From Hyphomicrobium sp. (GTDB taxonomy: Bacteria; Pseudomonadota; Alphaproteobacteria; Rhizobiales; Hyphomicrobiaceae): a stretch of 64,000 bases of DNA. This document shows positions 53,465 through 62,107 of this stretch, piece by piece. A model generated the notes under the pieces. It did not search any database. It saw only the letters and a program-made list of their open reading frames with translations, and was not told the DNA's origin. Every line of letters starts with the position of its first letter. Position 1 is the stretch's first letter. The translations under genes and the position numbers were made by a program. The DNA lies in NCBI GenBank assembly GCA_021732485.1, contig JAKFUV010000003.1:124001-188000 (forward strand). Reading direction: 5' to 3'.

Positions 53465-55075
53465 TCAGTGTTCTGGCGCAATCAGATGCACTGCCGTTGG
53501 TGAAGTTTCGCCGCGATGCAGTTTCGCAATCCTGTCTTGAAGGTCACGATCCGCGCCACTGACACGTTCGTGATGGCGGAGGTGCTGTAGCCACGAGGCC
53601 TCTTGCCAATACTCTACGAAGCGGCCCGGCGCCGCGGCATCTTCCATGATAGACCAAGAATAACCGCCGTTGCGGCGGCGAGAATCTGCCAGAAGCTTTG
53701 TAAGATCGAGAAAGCTCTGCTTATCAGCAGCATCAATCTGGTAGACAATCTGAATTGCAACGGGTCCACGGTCATCTAACAGTTCGGCTGCCGCTATCGG
53801 CGCCGGCCAGTGCATCGAAGGGGATAAATCTAGCCCTTCGCCCTGATTGAGCTTTGCGCGGCTCGTTAATGGGATGGCCAATAACGCACCGGCGGCAGCA
53901 ACAACGAGAGTCGCTGAAATTCCGATGTGCGCTGCAAGACTGCCCCATAAGAGGCTACCGACCGTCATGGAGCCAAAAAACACCATCATGAAGATCGATA
54001 GACCACGCGCGCGAACCCAATTCGGGAGCGAAGTTTGTGCAGAGACATTGAGGGTCGAGACGACCGAAATCCAACACACTCCCCCGAGAAGCGCGGCCAG
54101 GCCAGCCAAATAAGCGTTCGAGTTAACTGCAAAGATCGCCATCGCGCCGGCAAGACCTAACGTTGCAGCTTTTACAGTTTGGTCGGCCCCGAGCTTCGCC
54201 TTGATTTTCGGAAGCATCACGGCGCCGGCTACTGCTCCAACACCAAGGCAGGCAAGCAGAACGCCGTAGAGCGCAGCCCCACCTTGCAACACCTGCCGAG
54301 CAATAAGTGGCAGAAGCGACCAGAACGCGCTCGCAAAGAGGAAGAATGCAAATGCTCGCAAAAGCGTCGACTTCAGTGGACCGCTATGCATAGCGTAGCG
54401 CACGCCTGCGATCATCGCAGGGAAAACTGTTTCGGCGGGCAGCGCACTTTGTGTGGTTTGAGGGACTCGCCACCAGATGAGTGCAGCAACAATTGCGACC
54501 ACGCTTATCGCGTTAATCGCAAATGGCACCGTTAGTCCATAAGCAACGATAAGGAATCCTGCCAGGGCCGGACCTATGGCTCGACTGACATTTATTCCCA
54601 TTGAGTTTAGCGCCACCGCAGACGACAACTGCTCGCGCGGAACCAGCTGAGGTACGATCGCTTGCCATGCAGGTGCCATAAAAGCTGCACCCGTCCCCAT
54701 GATAAAAGTTACGATTAAGAGCAGAGTTGGCGTCACCGCGTTCAGGCTCACAAGTACTGCGAGCAGCGCGGCTACAGCGCCCAGAAATATATTGACGACA
54801 ATCAGTAGTCGCCGACGGTCGACAATATCGGCAAGCGCGCCGGCGGGAAGCGCAAACAGAAAAACCGGCAGGGTCGTTGCCGCTTGGACTGCTGCTACGA
54901 CGACGGGCGAAGGGGATAGTTCCGTCATGAGCCAACTGGCGCCAACATCGTGCATCCATGTACCGACGTTGGAGACGAGTGTCGCTGTCCATAGTATGGC
55001 GAAGGCAGCGTGCCTTAATGGATCCCACGCGCCGGTCCCGGCTAATTTTGCGGAGCTCCTCTCAACATCTGTCAC
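53465..55075 (-). CDS. MFS transporter (EntS/DUF894 type) with C-terminal monooxygenase-like domain
   Basis: A 536-residue protein. The first 410 residues form a 12-helix MFS_3/EntS-like exporter (WTATLVSNVGTWMHDVGASWLM, LFALPAGALADIVDRRRLL with motif A). The last 105 residues are soluble and resemble the antibiotic-biosynthesis-monooxygenase-like ferredoxin fold (IQIVYQIDAADKQSFLDL, GGYSWSIMEDAAAPGRFVEYW). Such MFS fusions are common in Hyphomicrobiales; the tail role is unknown. Its ATG overlaps the HlyD stop as ATGA, so it works with the adaptor. Probably a drug or metabolite exporter. Confidence 0.85.
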   Translation of the reverse strand: MTDVERSSAKLAGTGAWDPLRHAAFAILWTATLVSNVGTWMHDVGASWLMTELSPSPVVVAAVQAATTLPVFLFALPAGALADIVDRRRLLIVVNIFLGAVAALLAVLVSLNAVTPTLLLIVTFIMGTGAAFMAPAWQAIVPQLVPREQLSSAVALNSMGINVSRAIGPALAGFLIVAYGLTVPFAINAISVVAIVAALIWWRVPQTTQSALPAETVFPAMIAGVRYAMHSGPLKSTLLRAFAFFLFASAFWSLLPLIARQVLQGGAALYGVLLACLGVGAVAGAVMLPKIKAKLGADQTVKAATLGLAGAMAIFAVNSNAYLAGLAALLGGVCWISVVSTLNVSAQTSLPNWVRARGLSIFMMVFFGSMTVGSLLWGSLAAHIGISATLVVAAAGALLAIPLTSRAKLNQGEGLDLSPSMHWPAPIAAAELLDDRGPVAIQIVYQIDAADKQSFLDLTKLLADSRRRNGGYSWSIMEDAAAPGRFVEYWQEASWLQHLRHHERVSGADRDLQDRIAKLHRGETSPTAVHLIAPEH

Positions 55076-55950
55076 TTTGGCTCTCCTAAACTCTGCGGCG
55101 CAGCTTGAATTTCAGAGCGGATGTTGACGCTGAGACCGGGCATCAAGATGCCATCTGGATTTTGGAATTCAGCCCAAGTGGTGAGTTCGCCCGTATCTCG
55201 GTCTACCTCGCCACTTTCAAACTTCGGCTTGCCGAGATGCGGATAGGTCGAGCCTGACGGTAGAATAAGTTCGACCGTAACTTTTTCGAACAACTCGCGC
55301 GGTGTTTTCACTCGCGCCGTTTCGAGCGAACGTTGGCGATCAGCATAAGGCACGCGATAGCCGACGAGTATCGGATCGAGCTGGACCACTTCGCCGAGCA
55401 CGGTGCCGCCTTCAGCCTCCACGAAGCTACCTGGCGCAATCTTTGTTTTCCCAACGGTGCCAGATATGGGCGCTACGATGCGCGTTCGCGCGAGCGCCAA
55501 CTCGGCTCTCGCAAGGGCGCTTTCCTGACGGGCGACAACAGCGCGCGCAGTTTCAACTTCGATCACAGATTGCGTTGCTCGAGCCTCCGCGCCGCTGCCG
55601 CGCTCAGCAAGGCGTCCTTGGCGGGACGAGATGTCGTCGGCGAGCCGGAAGCGTGCGCGGGCCTCGTCCAACTCAGCCTTTGCAGTCGCGACGTCGATTT
55701 TAAATGGTTCGACGTCGATCTCGAATAGGACATCGCCTCTTTCAACGTGCTGACCGGCAACAACTCGAACATTGCTGACGACGCCCGACACCTGATTAGC
55801 GATCGCAACGCGCTCGCGCGGTTCGACAATGCCAGCGAACGTCAAGACCAGCTGGTCAGCACCACCTGCAGGCAAGGGCAATAGGATCGCAACGACGCTG
55901 ACTGCAAGGCGCATTGCGGAGTTTATGTTGAGACCGTTCGATGTTCGCAT
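55072..55950 (-). CDS. periplasmic adaptor protein, HlyD/RND type
   Basis: A 292-residue adaptor with signal peptide (MRLAVSVVAILLPLPAGG region) and barrel-sandwich lipoyl halves: QVSGVVSNVRVVAGQHVERGD and IVAPISGTVGKTKIAPGSFVE. A helical hairpin lies between them and a beta-barrel after. ATG 55950 lies 2 bp after the amidohydrolase stop; the longer frame overlaps that gene and would lack a signal peptide. RND adaptors normally pair with an RND pump; here an MFS exporter is the partner. No outer-membrane channel gene is present nearby. Confidence 0.85.
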   Translation of the reverse strand: MRTSNGLNINSAMRLAVSVVAILLPLPAGGADQLVLTFAGIVEPRERVAIANQVSGVVSNVRVVAGQHVERGDVLFEIDVEPFKIDVATAKAELDEARARFRLADDISSRQGRLAERGSGAEARATQSVIEVETARAVVARQESALARAELALARTRIVAPISGTVGKTKIAPGSFVEAEGGTVLGEVVQLDPILVGYRVPYADRQRSLETARVKTPRELFEKVTVELILPSGSTYPHLGKPKFESGEVDRDTGELTTWAEFQNPDGILMPGLSVNIRSEIQAAPQSLGEPK

Positions 55951-55952
55951 GT

Positions 55953-57908
55953 TTACACCGCAAAGCATGAGCAGCCGAGCGCGCCCCAGAAGGCGCCCTT
56001 GTCTGCAATCGGTAATGGCTTCTTCCAAGCGATCGCATGGTCGTGGCCGTGCACGCCGCAGTGATTGCCACATCCGTCGTGACAAGACCGCGCGTGCCGG
56101 GTCTCGCCAGGCATCTCGGCTCGTTGCGCCGGACTCGGTACGGCGTTCACGGGGCTCCATGATGGAGATGCGGGCGGCAGAGGAGGTGAGAAAGCGGCGT
56201 AGTCACCTTCGCCAAATACAATTCTTCCCCCGACGATAGTCATCAGCGCATTGATCCGGCGGATCTGCTGCGGGGGAACCGCCATATAGTCGGCCGACAG
56301 CACAGCGAGGTCGGCATACATGCCCGGCGCGAGAGTCCCTTTGACGTCCGCCTCGCCCGAGAACCAAGCTGAACCCGCTGTCCAAATCCTGAGCGCCGTC
56401 TCGCGGTCGAGCACGTTCTGCTCGTCGTAGAGCGGCAGCCCACCGACCGTCTGACCCGTAGTGAGCCAGAAGAGCGCGACCCATGGATCATACGATGATA
56501 CGCGCGTTGCATCGGTGCCTGCACCGACTGGGAGCCCAGCCTTCAGCATTTTGTTGATCGGAGGCGTTTGGCGTGCAGCATCTTTGCCATAGCGTTGAAC
56601 AAAATACTCCCCCTGAAACGCCATACGGTGTTGGATCGCGATCCCGCCGCCGAGAGCATTGATGCGGTCTATGTTGCGGTCGCTGATTGTCTCAGCATGA
56701 TCGATAATAAATCGAGTTTCGAAAGGCGATTTGCCATTCACGCGCTCAAACACGCTCAGAAAGCGATCTATCGATTCATCGTATGTCGCATGGATTCGGA
56801 ACGGCCATTTGTTGGTGGCAAGCAATTCGACGATTGGCTCAAGTTCGCTTTCCATCGTGGGTGCTAGATCGGGACGCGGCTCGAGGAAATTCTCGAAATC
56901 TGCGGCCGACCACGTCAGGTTTTCGCCGCCGCCATTCATGCGCAGCATGCTCGATCCTGCGCCTGGCTTGGTCAGAGTCATCCAACGTTCGTAATCACTT
57001 TTCTCGGCGCCGGCGTTCTGCGCGAACAGATTGTAAGCAATACGAACGGTCAACTCGCCGGCGTCGTGCAGTCTTTGAATAACATTGTAGTCGTCGGGAT
57101 AGTTCTGACCGCCGCCGCCCGCGTCGATCACCGACGTGATTCCAAGGCGATTCATCTCGCGCATATAATGGCGCGTTGAATTGATCTGATCCTCAATGGG
57201 CAACTTGGGGCCGCGTGCCAGCGTCGAGTACAGAATAAGCGCAGAAGGCTTGGCGATCAGAAGTCCAGTTGGATTACCGTTCGCGTCTTTCTGGATGAGA
57301 CCGCCCGGAGGGTTCGGCGTCGTTTTATCAAAGCCGAGAGCGTAAAGTGCAGCCTTGTTGAGCAGGGCCTGACCGTAGAGATGAAGTATAAAGACGGGCG
57401 TCTCGGGAGCAGCCTGATTGATCTCTTCAAGAGTTGGAAGTCGGCGTTCTGCGAACTGGAATTCGCTCCAGCCGCCAATGACGCGGACCCATTGCGGAGG
57501 CGGAGTGCGAACCGCTTGCTCCCGTAGTAACCGCAACGCGTCCGCAACCGACGGAACGTTCTCCCATCGCAACTCCATATTGAAGTTCAACCCGCCACGG
57601 ATGAGATGAGTGTGACTGTCGTTCAAGCCGGGGATGACGCGACGTCCGCTGAGTTCGATAACTCGCGTCGCAGAACCAGCTGCCTTCATAACTTCGTCTG
57701 TTGGGCCGACGGCCTGCACCAAACCATCTTTGATAGCGATAGCTTCTGCGGCAGGGGTCTGTGGATCTAGAGTTGTGATGCGTCCATTGCGCAAAATGAG
57801 ATCAGCTGAACCCGTCATATTAGTCCCCCAAGCTGAGCGTGACGTCGCAGTAGCCAGCGCTCCTGTTGACGCAAGGCCCTGCACAAAGGTTCGGCGTCTT
57901 ATACCCAT
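55953..57908 (-). CDS. Tat-exported amidohydrolase (YtcJ-like) with Cys/His-rich tail
   Basis: A 651-residue protein. The start MGIRRRTFVQGLASTGALA is a twin-arginine signal (RRRTF). NDSHTHLIRGG supplies the metal-binding HxH. A long insert with FRIHATYDES and FIIDHAETIS holds further histidines, and GTDATRVSSYDPW supplies the last Asp. This is the amidohydrolase_3/YtcJ family. The final 50 residues contain CHDGCGNHCGVHGHDH and end GALGCSCFAV, unusual for the family and possibly a metal-binding tail. ATG 57908 starts the Tat signal; the open frame reaches 57998. Substrate unknown. Confidence 0.8.
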   Translation of the reverse strand: MGIRRRTFVQGLASTGALATATSRSAWGTNMTGSADLILRNGRITTLDPQTPAAEAIAIKDGLVQAVGPTDEVMKAAGSATRVIELSGRRVIPGLNDSHTHLIRGGLNFNMELRWENVPSVADALRLLREQAVRTPPPQWVRVIGGWSEFQFAERRLPTLEEINQAAPETPVFILHLYGQALLNKAALYALGFDKTTPNPPGGLIQKDANGNPTGLLIAKPSALILYSTLARGPKLPIEDQINSTRHYMREMNRLGITSVIDAGGGGQNYPDDYNVIQRLHDAGELTVRIAYNLFAQNAGAEKSDYERWMTLTKPGAGSSMLRMNGGGENLTWSAADFENFLEPRPDLAPTMESELEPIVELLATNKWPFRIHATYDESIDRFLSVFERVNGKSPFETRFIIDHAETISDRNIDRINALGGGIAIQHRMAFQGEYFVQRYGKDAARQTPPINKMLKAGLPVGAGTDATRVSSYDPWVALFWLTTGQTVGGLPLYDEQNVLDRETALRIWTAGSAWFSGEADVKGTLAPGMYADLAVLSADYMAVPPQQIRRINALMTIVGGRIVFGEGDYAAFSPPLPPASPSWSPVNAVPSPAQRAEMPGETRHARSCHDGCGNHCGVHGHDHAIAWKKPLPIADKGAFWGALGCSCFAV

Positions 57909-57963
57909 AGCAAGATCCTCCGGCCGACGACCGAGACCGGCCGCCGGCATTAAAATGGACAAA

Positions 57964-58647
57964 TCACCGTGCGGGAACTGGTGCCAGAAGCTTGCCATGA
58001 GCGACGCGCTCAGGCGCCTTGTGAACCATCGTGTAAGCGTAATCGATGCCCATGCCGTAGGCGCCTGAATGCTCCTTTACGATCGAAGTCACGGCATCGT
58101 AGGTATCGCGTCGCGCCCAATCGCGCTGCCATTCCAGCAAGACTTGCTGCCACGTCACCGGCACCACACCTGCCTGAATCATACGCTGCATGGCGTAGTT
58201 GTGGGCGTCGAGCGACGTGCCGCCTGAAGCGTCGGCAACCATGTAAATCTCGTAGTCCGCGTCGTGCATTGCCGACAGGGCGAATGTTGTGTTGCACACC
58301 TCGGTCCAAAGACCAGAGACGATTACCTTGCGGCGTCCATTCGATTTGAGCGCATCCCGGACTTTCTGGTCATCCCAGGAATTCATGGACGTCCGTTCAA
58401 GTATCGGGGCGTCTGGGAAAACAGCCAGAAGCTCGGGATAAGTATGACCGGAGAACGAGTCTGTTTCGACGGTGGTTATGATTGTTGGGATGCCAAATGC
58501 CTTCGCTGCTTTCGCTAATCCCACGACGTTATTTTTGAGGGCTTGTCGATCGATTGATTGAACACCAAACGCCATCTGTGGCTGCTGGTCGATAAAGATG
58601 AGTTGCGAATTCTGGGGGGTGAGGACTTCAAGCATTTGCTTCGACAT
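57964..58647 (-). CDS. isochorismatase-like hydrolase (YcaC type)
   Basis: A 227-residue cysteine hydrolase. LIFIDQQPQMAFGV supplies the Asp, the central FSGHTYPELLAVFP and TSMNSWDD hold the Lys-containing region, and VIVSGLWTEVCNTTFALSAM gives the nucleophile Cys. YcaC-like members hydrolyse small amide or ester substrates; none is certain. ATG 58647 (MSKQMLEVL) is preferred over the longer frame. It precedes the amidohydrolase in the same direction. A second isochorismatase lies at 63.0 kb. Confidence 0.88.
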   Translation of the reverse strand: MSKQMLEVLTPQNSQLIFIDQQPQMAFGVQSIDRQALKNNVVGLAKAAKAFGIPTIITTVETDSFSGHTYPELLAVFPDAPILERTSMNSWDDQKVRDALKSNGRRKVIVSGLWTEVCNTTFALSAMHDADYEIYMVADASGGTSLDAHNYAMQRMIQAGVVPVTWQQVLLEWQRDWARRDTYDAVTSIVKEHSGAYGMGIDYAYTMVHKAPERVAHGKLLAPVPAR

Positions 58648-58909
58648 GATGGGATCTCCTGCGGTTGAGAAACTCTTGTGCGGCCATATGCGATCAATAC
58701 CGCAGGCGCGACAATCCACCAAACGGCGCTCTAACTGGTTCCAAAAGTTCGCCAATAGATGCCATCGTGTCAGCTCGTGGCTGGCGGATAAGGACAATCT
58801 CGTTAGATCGGCGGCTGGACGAGCCGCGCGGCACAGATTTCAGACGTGGTCTCGGTAAAAACTCGAGGAAAATTGGAGAGCAGCATCACGGGCTCTCCAC
58901 TTTCGAACG

Positions 58910-59746
58910 TCAGCCCTTCACGAATTGAAGCAGGTCAATGTTGATGACCGCTGCGTGTGTGGTGGCCATTCCGTGGGGATACCCAGGGTAAACTTTGAGT
59001 GTGCCGTTACTCAGCAATTTCGCAGACAGCCGCCCTGAGTTCTCAAGGGGAACGATCTGATCGTCGTCGCCATGCATGACGAGCGTCGGAACCGAAACAA
59101 CCTTCAAGTCTTCCGTAAAGTCTGTTTCGGAAAAAGCCTTGATGCCTTCGTAATGCGCCTTGGCACTGCCCATCATGCCTTGACGCCACCAATTTAGAAT
59201 GAGTGCCTGCGACGCCGTCGCACCGGGCCTGTTGAAGCCATAGAACGGACCGGTAGGTAGATCGATGAAAAACTGAGCGCGATTTTCTGCGAGCTGCTCA
59301 CGCAGCCCATCGAAAACTTCGATCGGCAGACCGTCCGGGTACGCATCTGTTTTGAGCATGATGGGAGGAACAGCGCCTATTAGAACAAGTTTTGCCACGC
59401 GACCTTGCGGTTGCCCGTAGCGCGCGACATACCGCAACGCTTGGCCACCGCCAGTGGAATGGCCGATATGGGCAGCGTTCTTGAGATCAAGATGCTCAAA
59501 CACGGCGTTTGCGTCTGCCGCATAATGATCCATGTCATGACCGTCACTCACTTGCGATGACCGGCCGTGTCCGCGACGGTCGTGTGCGATGACGCGGTAG
59601 CCGTGGTAGACGAAGAATAGCATCTGTGCGTCCCAGTCATCACTCGACAACGGCCAACCATGATGGAAGGCGATAGGTTGCGCATCCTTGGGACCCCAGT
59701 CTTTGTAGAAGATTTCGACTCCGTCTTTCGTTGTGACCGTAGACAT
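58910..59746 (-). CDS. alpha/beta hydrolase, non-heme haloperoxidase-like
   Basis: A 278-residue enzyme: FHHGWPLSSDDWD (oxyanion), VIAHDRRGHGRSS, IGHSTGGGQALRYVARYG with nucleophile Ser, VPTLVMHGDDDQIVP with Asp and GYPHGMATTHA with His. This matches cofactor-free haloperoxidase/arylesterases that also hydrolyse esters and lactones. A strong AAGGAG precedes the ATG. No signal peptide. Likely part of the detoxification group. Confidence 0.9.
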   Translation of the reverse strand: MSTVTTKDGVEIFYKDWGPKDAQPIAFHHGWPLSSDDWDAQMLFFVYHGYRVIAHDRRGHGRSSQVSDGHDMDHYAADANAVFEHLDLKNAAHIGHSTGGGQALRYVARYGQPQGRVAKLVLIGAVPPIMLKTDAYPDGLPIEVFDGLREQLAENRAQFFIDLPTGPFYGFNRPGATASQALILNWWRQGMMGSAKAHYEGIKAFSETDFTEDLKVVSVPTLVMHGDDDQIVPLENSGRLSAKLLSNGTLKVYPGYPHGMATTHAAVINIDLLQFVKG

Positions 59747-59794
59747 TTGCGTTACTCCTTGACCTTTTGCCGATGTTGCGTTTGTGGCCCGTGA

Positions 59795-60403
59795 CTAGCT
59801 GGGCCGTTCGATCTGAAATGTGTCGCGTGTGGACACATAGCGGTCGCGCCCCTCCATCCGTCCGATAAGCTCGAGCTTTGAAGTGTCGACATACAGCCGC
59901 GCCGGATCCAGAATTGCGTCATCGTCAATGTGCGCCTCTAAAATTTCACCGATGACGATGAGATGATTTGTCGAGACTTCGATCTTGCTGTGTAGTCGGC
60001 ATTCTAAAGATACCGGACTTCGTCGAATGCGCGGTGGCCGGACACGGATCGAAGGGCAACTCTCAAGGTCGGCACGTTCGAGTTCGTTCACGTCCGGCGG
60101 GAGATGCGCTGATGTGACGTTCATGGCGTCCGCAAGACTTTGCGAAACCAGATTGACAACGAATTCACCGGTTTCGAGGATGTTGCGCCCCGTGTCCTTC
60201 ATGCTGCCATCGTCGTTTGCCTGGATTCCGATTGCCAAGAGCGGGGGCTCTTTGCTCATGACGTTGAAGAAGCTGAAGGGTGCAGCGTTGAGCTGACCTA
60301 CAGAGGACGTCGTCGTCACCCAGGCGATCGGCCGCGGTACGACCGTGCTCGTTAGAATTTTGTAGCGATCACGTGCCGTCATCATTTCAAAATTAAGCCG
60401 CAT
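59795..60403 (-). CDS. flavin reductase family protein
   Basis: A 202-residue FMN-binding protein with the split-barrel reductase fold: YKILTSTVVPRPIAWVTT, NAAPFSFFNVMSKEPPLLAIG, and FVVNLVSQSLADAMN. Members reduce FMN for two-component monooxygenases or bind FMN. ATG 60403 has AGGA 8 nt upstream, and overlaps the esterase gene by 11 bp; ATG 60412 is also open. The gene follows an esterase and a dioxygenase, matching MhqN/O/D-like quinone-detoxification sets. Confidence 0.88.
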   Translation of the reverse strand: MRLNFEMMTARDRYKILTSTVVPRPIAWVTTTSSVGQLNAAPFSFFNVMSKEPPLLAIGIQANDDGSMKDTGRNILETGEFVVNLVSQSLADAMNVTSAHLPPDVNELERADLESCPSIRVRPPRIRRSPVSLECRLHSKIEVSTNHLIVIGEILEAHIDDDAILDPARLYVDTSKLELIGRMEGRDRYVSTRDTFQIERPS

Positions 60404-61049
60404 GGCTTTCATCCTTGGAGCGTGAAGGGATACTTGCGAGCATCGCGCGCACGGCCTTGACTTCATCGTCTACGATGGTGTGCTGCATGCCCGGATAGAT
60501 ACGCTCCGTGACCTGCGCTCCCATGCGCTGCAATACGGTCGTGCTTTCTTTCACGCGGTCTAGCGGTATGTGAGCGTCGACGTCGCTGCACCCTAGAAAG
60601 ACGGGCGTGTCTAATAACGATCCGGCATAGTCGCGTGCACTCCCGCGCGGGCCAATGAGGCCCCCGCTTAGTCCAGCGATGCCGCCGAAACGTTCAGGAT
60701 TGCGGGCGGCATACTCAAGCGCGAGGCACGCTCCCTGCGAGAAACCGATCAATACGATCCGCTCCGATGGCACGCCTTGCGACTTCAGGTCGTCCAGAAC
60801 GTTGCCGATCACCTCTAGCGACCTGGTCAAGTACGGTTCGTTGTCTTCTATCGGCGCAAGAAAAGAATGCGGATACCAGGTGCCTGCAGGCGCATGCGGC
60901 GCGACGTGGGCAATATCCGGAGCGCCGACCGCTCGACCAAGCGTAAGTATGTCCTCAGCTGTTCCGCCGCGGCCATGGACCATAACCGCGACGGCGCGCG
61001 CGTCTTGAATTGCACTTCCAGATGTAGACACGCGATGCTTTGTCATCAC
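60393..61049 (-). CDS. phospholipase/carboxylesterase (MhqD-like)
   Basis: A 218-residue alpha/beta hydrolase of the Abhydrolase_2 group. MVHGRGGTAEDILTLG near residue 23 forms the oxyanion region, IVLIGFSQGACLALEYAARN is the nucleophile elbow, and LGCSDVDAHIPLDR and GMQHTIVDDE give the Asp and His. MhqD homologues sit next to MhqO dioxygenase as here. It overlaps the dioxygenase gene as ATGA and the flavin reductase by 11 bp. Confidence 0.9.
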   Translation of the reverse strand: MMTKHRVSTSGSAIQDARAVAVMVHGRGGTAEDILTLGRAVGAPDIAHVAPHAPAGTWYPHSFLAPIEDNEPYLTRSLEVIGNVLDDLKSQGVPSERIVLIGFSQGACLALEYAARNPERFGGIAGLSGGLIGPRGSARDYAGSLLDTPVFLGCSDVDAHIPLDRVKESTTVLQRMGAQVTERIYPGMQHTIVDDEVKAVRAMLASIPSRSKDESHAA

Positions 61050-61978
61050 ACTACCTCCAATGGCTCTAAGCGAGCTTCAATTTGCGCTCTGCGCGGCTCA
61101 AGGAATTCAGGCAGCTTGAGATCCTGACCGAGGCTTTCCAGTGGTTCGTCGACGGAGAAGCCAGGTTGGTCTGTCGCAATCTCGAAGATGATCCCGCCCG
61201 GCTCCCGAAAATAGATCGACCGGAAATAGTTACGATCCATCTGTTCCGTTGCCTGCAACCGATAGACCTCCGCAAGCTTGCGGCGCATGTCGGCTTGTTC
61301 GGCATCAGACTCTGCGCGGAACGCGATGTGGTGTACCGAGCCACGGCCCATGCGGCCTTCCAAAAAGCCGCCGACTTCGCGCAGATCTACGACTGCACCA
61401 TGCAAGGCGCCATCCGCGACGAGCCGGCTGACTAAGCCCTCTTGACCCGTTTTTGTGAAGCCAAGCACATCGGCCAGGATCGCTTCCGTCTTCTTGGCGT
61501 CGTCGAGCAGCAACGTAACGCCATGAAACCCACGGATTGCATGCTCGAGTGGAACTTCGCTGCCTTGCCATGCCGTCTCAGCTTCTGATCCGGCGACGCC
61601 GACGAGTGCGAGGCTCAAGCCATCAGGATCGGAGAAGGCGAGCACCGGCTGGCCGAACCGCCGTGAAACCGCTTCATGAGCGACACCCTTTTCGACAAAT
61701 CTGCCGGCCCAGTATGCGATCGCGCTTTCTGGGACGCGGAACGTCGTCGTTTGTGCGAGCCCCACACCGTTCCGGCCGCGAGCAGCGTGTGCCCACGGAA
61801 AGAAGGTCAAGATGGAGCCGGGTGTGCCTGCCTCGTCGCCGAAGTACAGGTGGTAGGTGCCTGGGTCGTCGAAGTTCACTGTCTTCTTGATCAGACGAAG
61901 ACCGAGGACGCGCGTGTAAAAGTCCAAGTTGCGAGCAGCGTTTCCAGTGATGGCGGTCACGTGATGAATGCCAGGCAT
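61046..61978 (-). CDS. ring-cleaving dioxygenase, MhqO-like (glyoxalase fold)
   Basis: A 310-residue, two-module VOC-superfamily enzyme. GIHHVTAITGNAARNLDFYTRVLGLRL begins module 1 with metal His; RGFHGVTLLLDDAKKTEAILADVLGF begins module 2, and GSVHHIAFRAESD and PGGIIFEIATDQPGF supply His and Glu. MhqO/E/A enzymes cleave hydroquinones. ATG 61978 (MPGIHH) is the conserved start; the open frame extends to 62062 into the divergent promoter. It is first in the leftward operon and divergent from a LysR regulator. Confidence 0.9.
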   Translation of the reverse strand: MPGIHHVTAITGNAARNLDFYTRVLGLRLIKKTVNFDDPGTYHLYFGDEAGTPGSILTFFPWAHAARGRNGVGLAQTTTFRVPESAIAYWAGRFVEKGVAHEAVSRRFGQPVLAFSDPDGLSLALVGVAGSEAETAWQGSEVPLEHAIRGFHGVTLLLDDAKKTEAILADVLGFTKTGQEGLVSRLVADGALHGAVVDLREVGGFLEGRMGRGSVHHIAFRAESDAEQADMRRKLAEVYRLQATEQMDRNYFRSIYFREPGGIIFEIATDQPGFSVDEPLESLGQDLKLPEFLEPRRAQIEARLEPLEVV

Positions 61979-62107
61979 GATAACCTCCGGTTTCCGTGGC
62001 GCGATGCTTACAAGCAGGGTCGCCGTTTCTGACCTGCAATATCGATCGTTGACGTGGATCACTCAATCCGTAGATTTGTGTCCACACTGGTGCCAAAAGG
62101 GATACAA

